NCBI GenBank assembly: GCA_022059125.1
Contig: JAEUWY010000012.1
Location: 1,860,001-1,924,000 of the forward strand
Source of the DNA: Corynespora cassiicola
Taxonomy: Eukaryota; Ascomycota; Dothideomycetes; Pleosporales; Corynesporascaceae
DNA: 64,000 bases
Direction: 5' to 3'
The translations under genes were made by a program, and so were the position numbers. Positions 44,601 to 56,291 of the stretch are shown piece after piece (within the stretch, counting starts at the first letter, position 1; every line of letters begins with the position of its first letter). The notes below the pieces were generated by a model that was not told the origin of the DNA, did not search any database, and worked only from the letters and a program-made list of their open reading frames with translations.

Positions 44601-45622
44601 TTAATCTCCGCGCTTTTCCGCCATGAGCTTGCGGTAGGTGTCGATGATGGTTAACCGCTCGGCACCTAGCTCCTCTCTCTTGCGCAAGCTGCCCGCCGCC
44701 GTCGGCACATTCCCTACGTTGACCTTGGCGCCGTTCTTCACCTTGAATATCTCCCTGGGTATCCTGTCGAACTGCGGAGGCGCCTGGGCGACATCGTGCA
44801 GGCCCTTCCTCTCCTCACGCTTCTTGCGCAGCGCCGCCCACTCGTCTTCGATCTTGTCGTCTACCTCGCCAACGACGAGCTTACGCTTGCCCTTCTTCTT
44901 CTTCTTGCCCGTGGCCGCGTCCAAGTCTGCAGTCTTGTCCTCCCACATGGCGTCGAGCTCGTCCTGCTCTTCCTCGGCGAGCTCGCGCTCCTCCTGCTCC
45001 TTGTCGCGGATGCGGGCTTCCTCTTCCCTCCAGCCCTGCTGCAACTTCTTGAGTCGCCGCTCGTGCTTTGTGACTCTGTGATCCGAGACGCCGGCGATCT
45101 TCTTGCCCGATTTTTGGAGGCCAGTGAGGGGAAGGGCCTGGTTTACGCGCTGGGAAAACTCGGACATTTTCTCGCCAGGCTTGATCTTGAGGGCCTGCGG
45201 TTGCGATTCGCTTTGGGTGGTGTCCTGCTTTGCGTCCTCTGCCTCGACCTGCTGCTGCTGCTGCTGCTGCTGCTTCTGCAACCTCTCCTGCTTGCGCTCC
45301 TTCTTGGTCTTGACATGGCCATCGTCGAGGCCGGAGCGCCGCTTGCCCGTCTTGGAGAACTGCATGAGACGCGCAAAGGCCTTGGGGGTGTCATCGTGGC
45401 CGTAGCCCTCGATGGTGGCGACCTTGCGCTTCTTGTTGCGGGGCGCGGGATTTGCGGCACGGCCTTTGCCTACGGGGAGGGGTGCCGCGAGCTCGGTGGG
45501 CGGCAGGCTATAACTAAAGCAATAGTCAGTTTGGGTTTTTGGAGGGCGGCCAGAGTGTGGCAGAGGATGATCACGCACTGCGAGTCGTCATTGTCGGCCT
45601 TGCGTTTGTGCTTGTGCGGCAT
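44601..45622 (-). CDS. conserved Lys-rich coiled-coil protein, CCDC137-like
   Basis: Two exons, 45622-45579 and 45513 (or 45507)-44601, give about 318 residues. The start MPHKHKRKADNDDS is basic; exon 2 opens YSLPPTELAAPLPVGKG. Conserved blocks are DDTPKAFARLMQFSKTGKR, KPGEKMSEFSQRVNQALPL, a long charged helix (TKHERRLKKLQQGWREEEAR) and the C-terminal FKVKNGAKVNVGNVP and ERLTIIDTYRKLMAEKR. A run of nine Gln lies in the first third. The pattern of blocks resembles metazoan CCDC137, a nucleolar/chromosome-periphery protein, but this relation is inferred. Lys content suggests nuclear or nucleolar location. Two acceptors six nt apart (TTTAG and TTATAG) both keep phase. Confidence 0.72.
45249..45275 (+). 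repeat. CTG triplet run encoding polyglutamine
   Basis: About eight CTG units on the plus strand, CAG on the coding strand, give nine consecutive Gln residues in the CCDC137-like protein. Likely length-polymorphic. Confidence 0.8.
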
Positions 45623-47148
45623 GGCGGACGGAGGGTTGACGTGTGTGGCCGCTGGGGTGCAGAGGGGACTGGCAAAGTTTTGGAGTCGTCCAGCGCGTGT
45701 GGCTTGCGGCGGCAGAAAAGTTTGGAAGGTTTCCGGGGAGCGGCCGCGACGTGTGGCTAAGCTTTCCCAAGCCAGCCTTGGCGTGGCCAAGTCACATGTC
45801 AGCCGCCTCGCCATCCCTCACCGCTCGAAACACACATGGCAGCATGCCAACGGCGCGCAAGACACCTTTTTTGCACTTGGATTTGCAGGGCTCCCACCAG
45901 GCTTGTTGTCGCGGCCGTGCCAGTGCCTGTGCAGGCGGAGACGGAAACAAAGGCGAGGCTACCCCCCACGGCGCTGTACGCCGCTCAACAAGCTGGACCC
46001 ACGGATCTAGACCGCTGGATGGGAGCCGGGGGGATTCCTACGGCCTCGGAATGTTGGCCGCCCAGGACACAGGCGATTCAGCGTGCAGCAGACATGTCCG
46101 ATGAGCCTCGCTGGCCTGGGTTGATGGTCAGGAAGAACAGAGTATCGGCTTGCGCGTCAGATTATGCCCGCCGGTGAATTCACAGCATCACAGCGGTTAG
46201 GACTGCCATGGCCAGTCAAGGTTCGATGTCGGGCGGACCGAATGCAGCGCCAACACGAGAAGGGCGCGCTGGAACAAGGACAGCCTCTGCGCCATTAATG
46301 AGCAGAATGAGCAAATGCTTGCCCATCACCCTGCGCGGCGGCTTTGTTCCCAGGCGCGATGTGCTTGCGAGCTGCGACACGGCACCGCAGACAATGGCTC
46401 CAACATTGCCAGGCATCGGCGGGCCAGCCAATGGCTCCAGCACCACGCGCTTATCATGCCCTGCCACTTCACATACCAAGCCCTGGGGGGGCCACCTCGT
46501 GGGCTGGTGGTGGTCTTCGGTCCCACGGCCTGGCCGCCCAATCAGATTGCTGCCCCGACAGCGTGGCCCGAAAGAGTGAATGAGATCTACTCGAGTCCTT
46601 GCACCCTCACCGTGAACGCCCGCCGGACATTTCAGCATGACCACCCACCTCTATCATATCTTTTAAGACGCTCCTATCCCGCTGCAGCCTCGGTCCCGTT
46701 TCAAACGCCTTTTTTCCCCTCCCCAAACAACAGTGCCGCCCGCCGAAACATCAACACCCGTCTCGAGACCCTTTTCTTCCATTTAGCCCGTGTCGCACAG
46801 CCGCCTCTTTTGGGACCCTGCCCCGTGCCGTTCTACTGCCTGGCTCTCCGCTAAACAAGCGTGGCGTTCGTCGTGCCAGGTCTTACTGTATGTGCATACC
46901 GCAAACACTTAAGGGCTGGAACCACCCACCCTTGGGCCTTCAAGTTTCGATGCCGACTTTGCTCTGACACACTTCGCAGTACATCCATCAACCCCGGTGG
47001 CTGTTGACATCTTGCTCGAGCGTGTCTGCAGTCTTCGTGCTCGTTTGCGCTGCTTGTCAACGGCCGTCCACCCCCGCTGTGCGTACGTGCAGCAAGGGTC
47101 CAGATCGCGCGATCCGCAACAGGGTTGTCATTGGCTCGTGCCTGGACA
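45623..47148. other. 1.5-kb divergent intergenic region
   Basis: Separates the minus-strand CCDC137-like gene from the plus-strand Aim6-like gene. GC-rich with many overlapping short frames in all phases, none convincing. Contains both promoters and perhaps a long 5' UTR. Confidence 0.4.
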
Positions 47149-48735
47149 ATGTCTCCTCTTCCTCCAGCGGGCAGATCCTCCACCGCCAAACCACTCAACG
47201 ATGACTTCGACTCGTCTGAACTCGACACTCTCTTGAGGTTCGTGCCTGGCGTATCGTTACGGGACCTGGAGGATGGATCCAAGGCCTTTCAGGACGCGGA
47301 GCTGAGATCGGACATCGGCTTCGTTCCGTGGTTACTCATGCTAGTCAGGCGCCGGCGCAATGGAGCCTCGAGGGAGTCGGCGCAGGTCCATGACTCTATC
47401 AAGCTACCTATGGAGGACGAGAAGGATGCGCGGCAGAAGTTGATCTGGAGGAGATATGCGACGAGGGCGGTGTTGTGGACGCCAATAGCGGTTCTCTGCT
47501 TCTTGTAAGTCTTGTCTTCGTTCCGACGTGTTCCGGCTGGCTGCACGTGGTCAGCCGATTGCGCGACTGACTGCCAACGCCAACGCCGCCAGCGGCAGCG
47601 GCGCAGCCGCACCGAGATTCCAGCAGCAATGCTGTCTGTAGAAAAGTGTACTGACTGGTTCAGCGGCCTGGTTCACTTGTTCAACGTCTTCCTCCTATAC
47701 GTTCCGCTATTATTGGACGATTACAGCCCATCTTACCCGACATGGCCCCAGCCGGGCGATGTGCCCAGCCCAGGGCAGGACCCTCCCTCCAACATCACCC
47801 AGAACGTGCAGCCTATACCGTGCCACTCTCACAACGACTACTGGCGCCAGATCCCCCTGTATGAGGCCCTGCACTATGGCTGCACTGGCGTCGAGGCCGA
47901 TGTATGGCTTTTCGACAACGACCTCTACGTCGGCCACAGCACCAACGCCCTGACTCGTGACAAGACCTTTCAGTCCATGTACATCGACCCCCTAGTCAAG
48001 ATGTTAGACCAACAAAACACCCCCAGCGAATTTACAACACCATCCAATGATACCACCAGCCGCCCCAAGAACGGCATCTTCCAGCTAGCCCCCACCCAAA
48101 CCCTCGTCCTCCTCGTCGACTTCAAAAACTCAGGCCCCGCCATCCTCCCCTTTGTTCACTCCCAGCTCTCCCCTCTCCGCGACCGCGGCTACCTCTCCTT
48201 CTACGACGGCCACACGACGCACTCGCGCCCCATCACCGTCGTCGCCACCGGAAACGCCCCCTTCAACCTCCTCACCGCAAACACAGCCTACCGCGACATC
48301 TTCTTCGACGCGCCCCTAGACCGCCTCTACAAGCCCCCATCCCCGCCATACCCAGACTTCAACGACCAACTCCCCGGCCCGCCCCTCCTCTCTCCGCGCG
48401 ACGGCCAAGGCACCGTAGGCACGACCCCAGACTCCGTCTTTGACGCGTCCAACTCGTACTACGCCTCCGTCTCGTTTCGCGCGTCAATCGGGTATTTGTG
48501 GCGCGGGAGGTTGTCCGCGGCGCAGCTTGAGCGCATCAGGGGGCAGGTGCGGGGTGCGCGGGCCAGGGGGTTGAAGGCGAGGTATTGGAGTACGCCCGCT
48601 TGGCCGGTGGGGTTGAGGAATCATGTGTGGGAGGTGCTGGTCAGGGAGGGGGCGGATGTTTTGAATGGGGATGAGTTGGTGGAGATTACGAGGGTGGATT
48701 GGAGGGGGAGGAGGCATGGGGGGGTCATGGGGTAG
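47149..48735 (+). CDS. AIM6: Aim6-like PLC/GDPD-type phosphodiesterase, membrane-anchored
   Basis: Exons 47149-47504 and 47664-48735 encode 475 residues. The upstream extension begins with TTG, so the ATG at 47149 is preferred. Residues 1-95 are cytosolic and charged. A transmembrane segment spans the exon junction (VLWTPIAVLCFFGLVHLFNVFLL). The catalytic barrel begins PIPCHSHNDYWRQIPLYEAL, with the His-Asn pair of glycerophosphodiester-type enzymes, then YGCTGVEADVWLFDNDLYVGHS with the metal-binding Glu/Asp. The strand TLVLLVDFKNSG and later ASVSFRASIGYLWRGRL complete the fold. Yeast AIM6 was named for altered mitochondrial inheritance; its substrate is unknown. The last 40 residues are Arg/Gly-rich. 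The 159-nt intron has GTAAGT and CTGAC branch. Confidence 0.87.
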
Positions 48736-49608
48736 GATGGGGAAGGGATCATGATGGCGTTTTTTTTTGGGTTGATTGGTTGGTTGGTTTGTTGATACCC
48801 GGGGTGTGTGGTGCATTCTTTTCCTGATCTATTTTTTCTTCTGTCTCGTGAAGTTGGAGCGGGGCGGAATACAGCATTTGGGGCGTTTTTGCTGGACTGT
48901 ATGTAGACACGGGTCGAGGACTGTAAAGTTGAATCGTGTCGGCGGGAGAGCGTGCATCGCTAGAGTTAGACTAGAGTAGAATTACTATATACTCTCCGTG
49001 TGTTGACTTTTGCGTGAGATGGACATTGAGAGTATGTAGAAGAGTGCAAAAGAGTCGAGGTGATGAGGTTTCTGTCGGCACGGCCCCGATACGTATACGT
49101 GATGCTCATCTGGCATGATGGTCCTGCGCGAGCCAAAGCTCCTACTTTGGATTCTAGTGCAATCTTTGACACTTGAAGCCATGGAATCAACAAAATTGCG
49201 CGATGGGGATTTATTTATTCTGGATCTGTTAGAGGATATTTATGGGAGACATTTGGTGGGCAGAGCCTATGGTAATATAGAAATGCATGCTACCTTACGG
49301 GAAATCGCTGTCCCTAGGATCACTAATTACCTAACACTTCTTTTTTAATTATTATTATAGCCCTATTTACACATAATTAGGTAATAATTAATATTGCTTA
49401 GATTTTGTTAACTATTAATTATTGTGGTGACTAGCCATTAACTACTAATCCCAGAAATAGCTATTCTCTCCTAGGTAGTTCAACACTTCTGTACGAAGGC
49501 GTTTTTTGCGTTTTTTAAAAAGCCTATCTAGCATGCCATCCCTAATCTAAACACTAAACGCAGCTTTCGCCAATGAAAGAACATCCCTTAGCTCATCTTC
49601 AGAACACA
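48736..49608. other. intergenic with AT island, convergent 3' flanks
   Basis: Holds the AIM6 3' UTR, a T-run at about 48762-48769 and the AT-rich inverted-repeat segment at 49320-49470. No gene. Confidence 0.5.
49322..49460. repeat. AT-rich segment with inverted repeats, MITE-like relic
   Basis: TAATTACCTAA near 49323 is matched inversely by TTAGGTAATAATTA near 49380. Further partly inverted TTAACTATTAATTA and ATTAACTACTAAT strings follow to 49450. The 140 bp are almost wholly A/T. A decayed miniature inverted-repeat element would look like this, but simple AT richness could also make such matches. Confidence 0.4.
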
Positions 49609-51636
49609 TCAACTCCTATAGTCCCTTCTCCTCAACACGCTCGTCTCCTCCTCCGTCCCAAACGCCGCAAATCCCCCTTTTGCCCCCGCCACTTTCCCAA
49701 ATCTCACTTTCAACTCTTTCAACTCCTCTGGAACTGCCTCTCCGCCACCCAAACAAGCCCTCTTCGACATCTGATTCAGGATGCCATCTCCGTCCGCCGT
49801 GGTGCAGAGGATTTGCAAAAACCCGCCCGGCATGGCGGATACGCCGTTGTGAATCATAGCACCGAAGCCAAGGAGAAGAAAAAATAAGCATACGCCGAGG
49901 GCACTCGCATAGGCGCTTATGAGGCGCCAAGGGGCGTCGAAGACGTAGCATGCTTTGTAAGTGGTGATGGTGACGTTGGTGGAGGTCAAAGATGTGCCGG
50001 CGTTGAAGACAGAAATAGATGTATTGATCATGAGTTCTTCGACGATGGAGGGGGATAGATTGTACGACAGATTGCTCCATCTTAAATGGTCATTATCCCA
50101 GTCTTTGTACCTTGCGAGAGCTGTTTGTTGGATGAGGGTGTCGTTAACCATATAGTCAACGTTACCTATGCGATTGTGTCAGTGAATAATGCATCTGCAA
50201 TTGGGTTTTTTTGTTTGCAGACGGGGTAAACTTACCATAAGAATAGACAATACCCTTGATGGCATTTACGAACGCGTCTCGTATGGAAAGAAGCTGACAC
50301 TTATGATATAGATCAAATAGTTTATCCATGGAATACTTGGGCGGTGCTGACTCGGAATAAATGAATCCGTCGGGGCCTGGTTTTGCCCACAAAACCTCGT
50401 AGAACAAAGCGTGAGTTGCAAGTTCTGTCGAATTCAACGGACTTTCATCTTTAATCTTTACTTTTACAGATTGTATGTAGTTGCGGTACTCAACGTGTGC
50501 ATTATAAGTAGCGGCCATTAAAACACAGCTGATACCTTTTAGTGACCAGTTACTGGACCTGTAAGCCATTCTCAATAGAAAAACTCCGCTTGAAGCATCA
50601 GAAATTGCCATGAAATTTGCCGAATTATTGTAAGAGAGCAGAATCGCAGATTTGCTCTCTTCACCACGTGATTCCCACGCAGCAGAAAAATTGAAAGCAT
50701 ATTGTTCTGTTATTTGAATGATGAAATCATGATTGGGTTCGAAATCTTCGCATTTCATTGACGGTGCGAAGAACTCAAGATCGTAGGAGCAATTAATCCC
50801 ACAAGGAGAAAGACGAGTAAGATATGCTCCTTCGAGAAATGATCTCGATCCAATACTAGAGAGACTTGCGTTGGGGCCCCTAGAAACAATTCAGTAATAA
50901 TAAGCAAGCAAGGTACTTGAGGAGTGTGGTAACAACATGTCCACATCACTTACATATAACTACCGACAATCATGGCATCGAACATTGCGTAGCGGAAAAA
51001 GTCCGATGGAGATCCATCTCCGCGGTCATCGACGTTAAGGGTAGGGACCTTCATCGACTGATTTTGCTCAAATGACAACTGCTGTACCACCAGACTTCCG
51101 GGAGGGAAAATAGTTGCAATTGATATAAGTGGGAAAAGCAAGCCAAAAAACCACATAAGCGGCAACAGCTTCAGATGTTCGATTTGATAAAGATAAAATG
51201 GACTGAAGTTGAGGGAGAAGAGCACATCGATTTTCGATAGTGGCATCGTCCTTCGGCGAAGATACCACCAGAGCACTTGTGTAAAAGCCGTTGACACAGA
51301 AGCAGCGAGAAGAATCGAGAATGCGCGTGCAAATGCCATGGTTATTCCGTTGTTCCATGATTGTGGCATGACGTCTTTAATCGGCTTCCCATTGAGGTGA
51401 ACGCAATAGAAAAAATGAGCGGTGGCTATTCCTCCTGCTAGCAAGAAACATGTGATTATCGAGATTGGAACGTACCATCCAATAGATGGTTTGTATATCA
51501 TCGAAGATCTGGCAGCATTATGTGCAGGAAGTGTATCATCGCTGTCAAGGCTGTGGTAGGCTTGGCGGTATTGAGGTGGTTGGAGAGGAGCAGCATCGAT
51601 CTGTGCGACTGGTTGATAGGTCGTCTCGCATTCCAT
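49609..51636 (-). CDS. fungal orphan polytopic membrane protein
   Basis: Three exons, 51636-50954, 50879-50236 and 50165-49609, give 627 residues starting MECETTYQPV; the longer open frame upstream begins at TTG. Hydrophobic helices occur near residues 54-75 (PISIITCFLLAGGIATAHFF), 95-125, 155-180 (LLPLMWFFGLLFPLISIATI) and 525-550 (ISAYASALGVCLFFLLLGFG). The region between the third and fourth is long, likely external, with Cys pairs and many sequons (NCSY, NFSA, NSTE, NVTI). The cytosolic end has GGFLQILCTTADGD, PEELKELKVRFGKV and AAFGTEEETSVLRRR, a tail I have seen in expanded filamentous-fungal families, sometimes labelled formylmethionine deformylase-like without evident basis. Function is unknown. 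All junctions use GTAAGT donors. Confidence 0.8.
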
Positions 51637-52850
51637 GAGTGTTTTTAAATATAGATACGAGGTTGAAACCAATTCTTTCTTTCTTGCGATCTTTCGATGA
51701 ATAAAGAAACGGCAGGTTATTTATCAAGAGCTTGGATCCCAAAAACTATTTCACATACCTGTTGTGAAACAAGACTTTGGTCAACTGAGGCTGTTGTACA
51801 CCCGCCAATGCAGGTGCCTAGCGTGCACGCGATACTGTAGACACCAAGTAGCTACTTCGCCAACCTGTAATCAAAGTCTTTCTCTTCTGCAAGGAGACCA
51901 CGAAATAGCCAGTTTCGATAAGCTCAATACAGGAACTGAAGGACTTGCCCTGCCTCTCAGGCTGTGGCATAGAGTATTATCCCGATTCGCAGTTCGCAGT
52001 TTTGAGACGATCAAGACGGATAAAGATGCCCCAAACTTACTACTGACGATTCCGCAGCTCCTGTGAGATATGCGATCCAGACAAGTGTAAAGTAGCGCCA
52101 GTGCTGGCAAAACCGTCCCAACATTCCCTTGTGTTCAAATTTGTGTCCGTCTAGGCAAGGCAACAGGTATATTGTGTCTTGTTTGTGCCTCCGACACAAA
52201 CATGTGTCCATCTAAACAAGGCAACAGGCCTGCTGCGTTTTGTTTGTGCTTCGAATAGTCTTTTGAGAGCGCCAATCTTGTGCCTTCGCCAAATAATCCC
52301 TGACAAAGTGGAGGTTCACTGGGGGAGTTATCCCGAGATACCAGTGGGCATACCGCTTACAGCCCTCCCACTCATCTGAAGATCAGTCCACAGCCTCTGA
52401 CGAAGAAAAATGCCCTGGTTAGCAAACAGCACATATCAAAGTGTACTTCCTCGCAGCGCCCCTCCCCGACAAAATTCAGACTCTCCCCCACCCGTCTCCG
52501 TGGAAGGGAAACAAATGTCCAAATGCATCGCCAGTTGCAATTCCCAAACATGCTTTCCCGAGAGTTGAAGCCCCGTACTCCCAATTAGCAACAACCACTA
52601 TGCACACTCAACGCCTATCATCGTCGAGTAACCAACCATACCACAGGTGTTCACACAGGACAACAAACGAACAGAACCAACAGTCAGCTCTTCACCTACC
52701 CCTCACAAAAACACTTCTCCCAGAAAAAAAAATCTCCATTATGTATCTGATAAAATGCTGTTCTCATCTCCATCCCCCTCCCACGCAAAGAGCGCTCAAG
52801 CTCGAACAGACCAATCTTTCAATCACATCCATTTTCTGCCCAATCGCCCT
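51637..52850. other. 1.2-kb intergenic with 61-bp tandem duplication
   Basis: Contains the promoter of the membrane-protein gene (GATAAATA on the minus strand near 51717-51724, about 85 bp upstream), the duplicated segment at 52142-52254 and the CUL4 3' flank. No gene supported. Confidence 0.45.
52142..52254 (+). repeat. two diverged tandem copies, period 61 bp
   Basis: TGTGTCCGTCTAGGCAAGG at 52142 recurs as TGTGTCCATCTAAACAAGG at 52203, and the match continues through CAACAGG and TTGTTTGTGC. Most differences are G/A or C/T transitions. Confidence 0.75.
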
Positions 52851-55667
52851 CTACGCAATGTACGAGTAACTTCCATCTTCCTCCCTCTCCAAAAACTCCT
52901 TCTCAATCAACCGATCGATGTTCCTCTTGATGCCCGAAACCTCGAGCGTTCCACGGTTCTTGGTCGCCTTGATGGTCTCGGCAATGAGCTCCGAATGCGC
53001 AATGTTCTTGCGGGCCTTGAGGATGCGCACGATGGCGGCCTGGGTCTCGTAGTTGCGGTCCGCGGCCACGCGCTCGTGGGTCTCCTTGTTTTCGGCGGCC
53101 GTTTCTTTGAGCTGCACCGTGTTGATTTTGATGCGGTACTTAGGGTCTGTGAAGTGCGTGTTGAGGGTGAAGGTGTCGGTGGGGTTGATGTCACGGCCTT
53201 TGGGGTGCTTGGTGAGGGGGCGGAGTTTGGCGCAGGCAAGAGATTGGAGCGTGCGGTTGAGCTCATTGGGGGCTATGGATTGTTAGTGGGTGACGCTATA
53301 GAACTGGGCTGGGAATGACTCACGGAGACCAGTAGCTTGTTTCATGGTATCGTAGTCGACGTGCTCATCCTCTTTCAATCCGTTGAAGAGCAGGAGAACG
53401 ATGGCCTGAAATGACGATACAACCAGCTCTTTCTTACCTCGCGGGAAATTGGCCTTAACCTGGCAGTGGGCAAGAGCATGCTTCCAGTCGAGCTTTCGAC
53501 CTGAGTGCTTCGCTTTGTAATGCGTCTCGAACCTGTCGATCGCAGACTTGATCTCCGGAGGAATGATGACGGGTACCGTGGGATAGGTTGGCCATGATGA
53601 GGCAGAGAGAATGTTGACGTTGAGATCAAGGTCATGCTTCTCGTTGCGCTCTTCGCAGATGGCCTTGTAGGTTGCCATTTCTTCGCGCGAGAGCTCAATG
53701 TCCTTGAACATTTGCTCCAAATTGGCAGTGAAACCAGCACCACACTCTGAACAAAGCATTAGCGTGTGGAAACCTTCGGCGGAATAGGAGATGGTAGTTA
53801 CCAGTCTTGAGTCGCGCCAGCATGCTCCTTTCTGCGTCTGCACTAGCACTCCTGCCCATAAGTAATCGTCTAGCAAGGTCCTTCTTGTAGAAAGCCTCAA
53901 ATACGGCCTTTCCGTGAACGAACCGGAAGAGGTCCAGCACTTGATCTAGCTGGTTATTAACCTCGGTGTCCTCGTCAAAGATTACATCCTCATTGTCCTC
54001 CTCAGCATCAGCTACTGCAGGCCTTTCGGCCTTCCTAGTAAGCTGCGCAGGGATGGCCTTTGCGCCGCCTCTTAAGAGCACATCGACATATTTTGCAATC
54101 ATCTCTCCAGGCTTGGAGTTGTCTGTGTTCCATGTTGTGTTAGACTTCTTGAACTTGTTCATAAATTTGTCGAAAGCTTCGCGCAAGCCGTGTCCAAGGT
54201 CTGCATTTCGATGGAAAGATACCTTCCAGATAGTATCGAGTTGGCGCTTCAGACAAAGTAGCTTGACGACCATGCCGTCTTGCTCCTTCTCATCGAACAC
54301 AATAGCTGTTCCGGTGTCTTCGATCCACTTCGCAAACGGGCCCTTTAGCTCCGCTCCGAGGTTCTGGCGGTTCAGTAACGTATACAGCAGTTCCAAGTCT
54401 TCAACCTTGTTGTCTTCAAGGAGGTCGGCAAAGTCGTCTTGATTAGCTGCACTTGAGTTAGTCTCATTCTTACTGGTTATCAACCTGTTGAACATACTCA
54501 GCCTAGCCTTCTTTCTCGTAATCAAGTGGTCCTCCAGCAGCTTTAACAGATCGCGCCGGGTGGAGCTGTCCAGACCAAACACCTCCACTCGTGACATCTC
54601 CGACTGCATCAACGCCTTGGCACTTCGTGTATAGTCCGTGAGAGTCTTCTCAGCCGTGGCAGTATTGGCCCAATCCATGACGTATTTCTGACTGAGTTCC
54701 AGCATGCGCGGCTCAAAGTGCTTGGTGTATACCTGCATATCGTGGAACATGGCTATGCTCTTTGAGAACAGCTCGCGATCCAGATCTTCACCGTTCCGGT
54801 CCACAGCGATCAAATCGCATGCGCCGTCTACGATGCGGTTATTGAGCTTTGGGTGCTCAAAGATATACTCGCGGAAGAGATTGACGATAATCTCATTGAG
54901 TGTTTGTTCCCTGGGAAGTAGGTATGCGCGGTCGAGGAAGCAGAAGATCCAGCCAATGTATTTCTGTCATGAGATCAGAATTCAAGTCACCCTAAAACAT
55001 CTCCAGCGGTGCTTACCTTTTGGTTGTTCCAAGTCGACCAGGCATGGAGAGTCGCCCGCAAGACATCCACATCCTTCCTTGACAGCGTATCCTCCACGCT
55101 CGCCCTAAGCGTACCCTTGATGTAGGCCTTGCACTTGTCTACAAGGCGCTTGTGCAGCTCCGCTGCCGTACCCTGGCGAACGACATGTTCCACACCGCGG
55201 TACTGCACCTCCAAACTGAAATCAATCTCCTTCTGCGCAAAGATGGTGTCCAGAGCCTTATCGAGCCCCTTCCAGGTGTCGTCGAGGAACACGTTCTTGT
55301 CAAACTTGCGCTGTGGCCGAAAGTTCTTGACCACGAGGCGCTTGGGCTTATCCTCCGTCTGCATCGACGTCGGCGGCCCATCCCGTTGCACCCGCCTCAC
55401 TTTGTTTGAATTGCTCGGGCCAAAGGGGACGAGGTTGCCCGACTCCTTGTTCTTAGGGAAGTGGTACATCTGCGAGATGTCCATGGTGGGTGTCCTGGTG
55501 CTGTCGGTGGGGCTGGTGTGCGGCGAATGGTTATCGAGGCGCGAGCGTTTGTTGCTGGGGGAGGTGGCAGCCGCAGCCGAGGATGCGTTGGGCTTGTTTT
55601 GGGTGGTGAAGAGGTCCTTGATCGTCTTGCCCGAGTGCTTCCGCTTCCTGTCGCCGGGACTGGACAT
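52851..55667 (-). CDS. CUL4: cullin-4, scaffold of CRL4 ubiquitin ligase
   Basis: Four exons, 55667-55017, 54963-53802, 53746-53324 and 53272-52851, total 885 residues. The N-terminal 110 residues are disordered with basic NLS-like DRKRKHSGK and NKRSRLD. Cullin repeats follow, with KGLDKALDTIF (the DDB1-facing side in Cul4) and KYIGWIFCFLDRAYLL. The cullin-homology domain includes DLFRFVHGKAVFEAFYKKDLARRLL and LKTECGAGFTANLEQMFKD. The C-terminal winged helix carries the NEDD8 site Lys831 in IVRILKARKNIAH and ends EDGSYSYIA. Cul4 with Rbx1 and DDB1 ubiquitinates replication and chromatin proteins and, in Neurospora, supports heterochromatin. The N-terminus and overall match favour Cul4 over Cul1 or Cul3. 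All junctions keep phase. Confidence 0.92.
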
Positions 55668-56291
55668 TGGGCGCAGAGGGTTGGGCGATGTGGGGAAGCT
55701 TGGAGACGTCTTGACAAAGCTGCGGTAGTCGAGGTGTCGAGCTAGGATGACGCGAATGATTACCTGCCAAGACCTTTCCCTCTAGCCACCGCACGGCCGG
55801 GGCAGATATGCGCAAGGCTTGGAGTCGGCCGTGCTAGTTTTTCCGGGTGTGCCCGCCGTGAAATATCTAGCATGTCTCATTCTCAGACATCCATTGCTGC
55901 CGTGGGTTTGGGTCCTTCCGATGCGGCGCCGTAGTAGTTGTCATCGGAGTTACCGGGGTTACCGGCTTGGCATTTGAACATTACATCTTTGACCTTTGAT
56001 ACGGCCGTGTAGACTGGCTGGACCCTTCAAACAATCTACTAGGTTCAATCTAGCGAGTCATTCTCGTAATGACGGGGAAAGGTATACAAGATTAAATGGT
56101 GATATCGTGAGCGCCCAAGTTACAATATCTATACAGAGCAGCGTGGTTCCTGGTCCAATCGTGCTGGTATCACCCCCAGATTTCCATGGCTGTGCAATCC
56201 CTCTCTGAACGCCGTGCAGTCTAAGACTCCCTATGCGCCGTGGCGCTAGCAATATCCAACCTAATGATGCTGATACAACGCGATACTCCGT
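55668..56291. other. intergenic, CUL4 promoter and MGM1 3' flank
   Basis: 624 bp between two minus-strand genes. GGAGTTACCGGGGTTACCGG near 55945 is a short direct repeat of GTTACCGG. No gene. Confidence 0.45.

Noticed and set aside
44796..46010. 404-codon plus-strand open frame opposite the CCDC137-like gene
   Set aside because: Leucine-rich nonsense produced by Lys/Glu codons on the other strand; the minus-strand protein has conserved blocks and proper splice sites.
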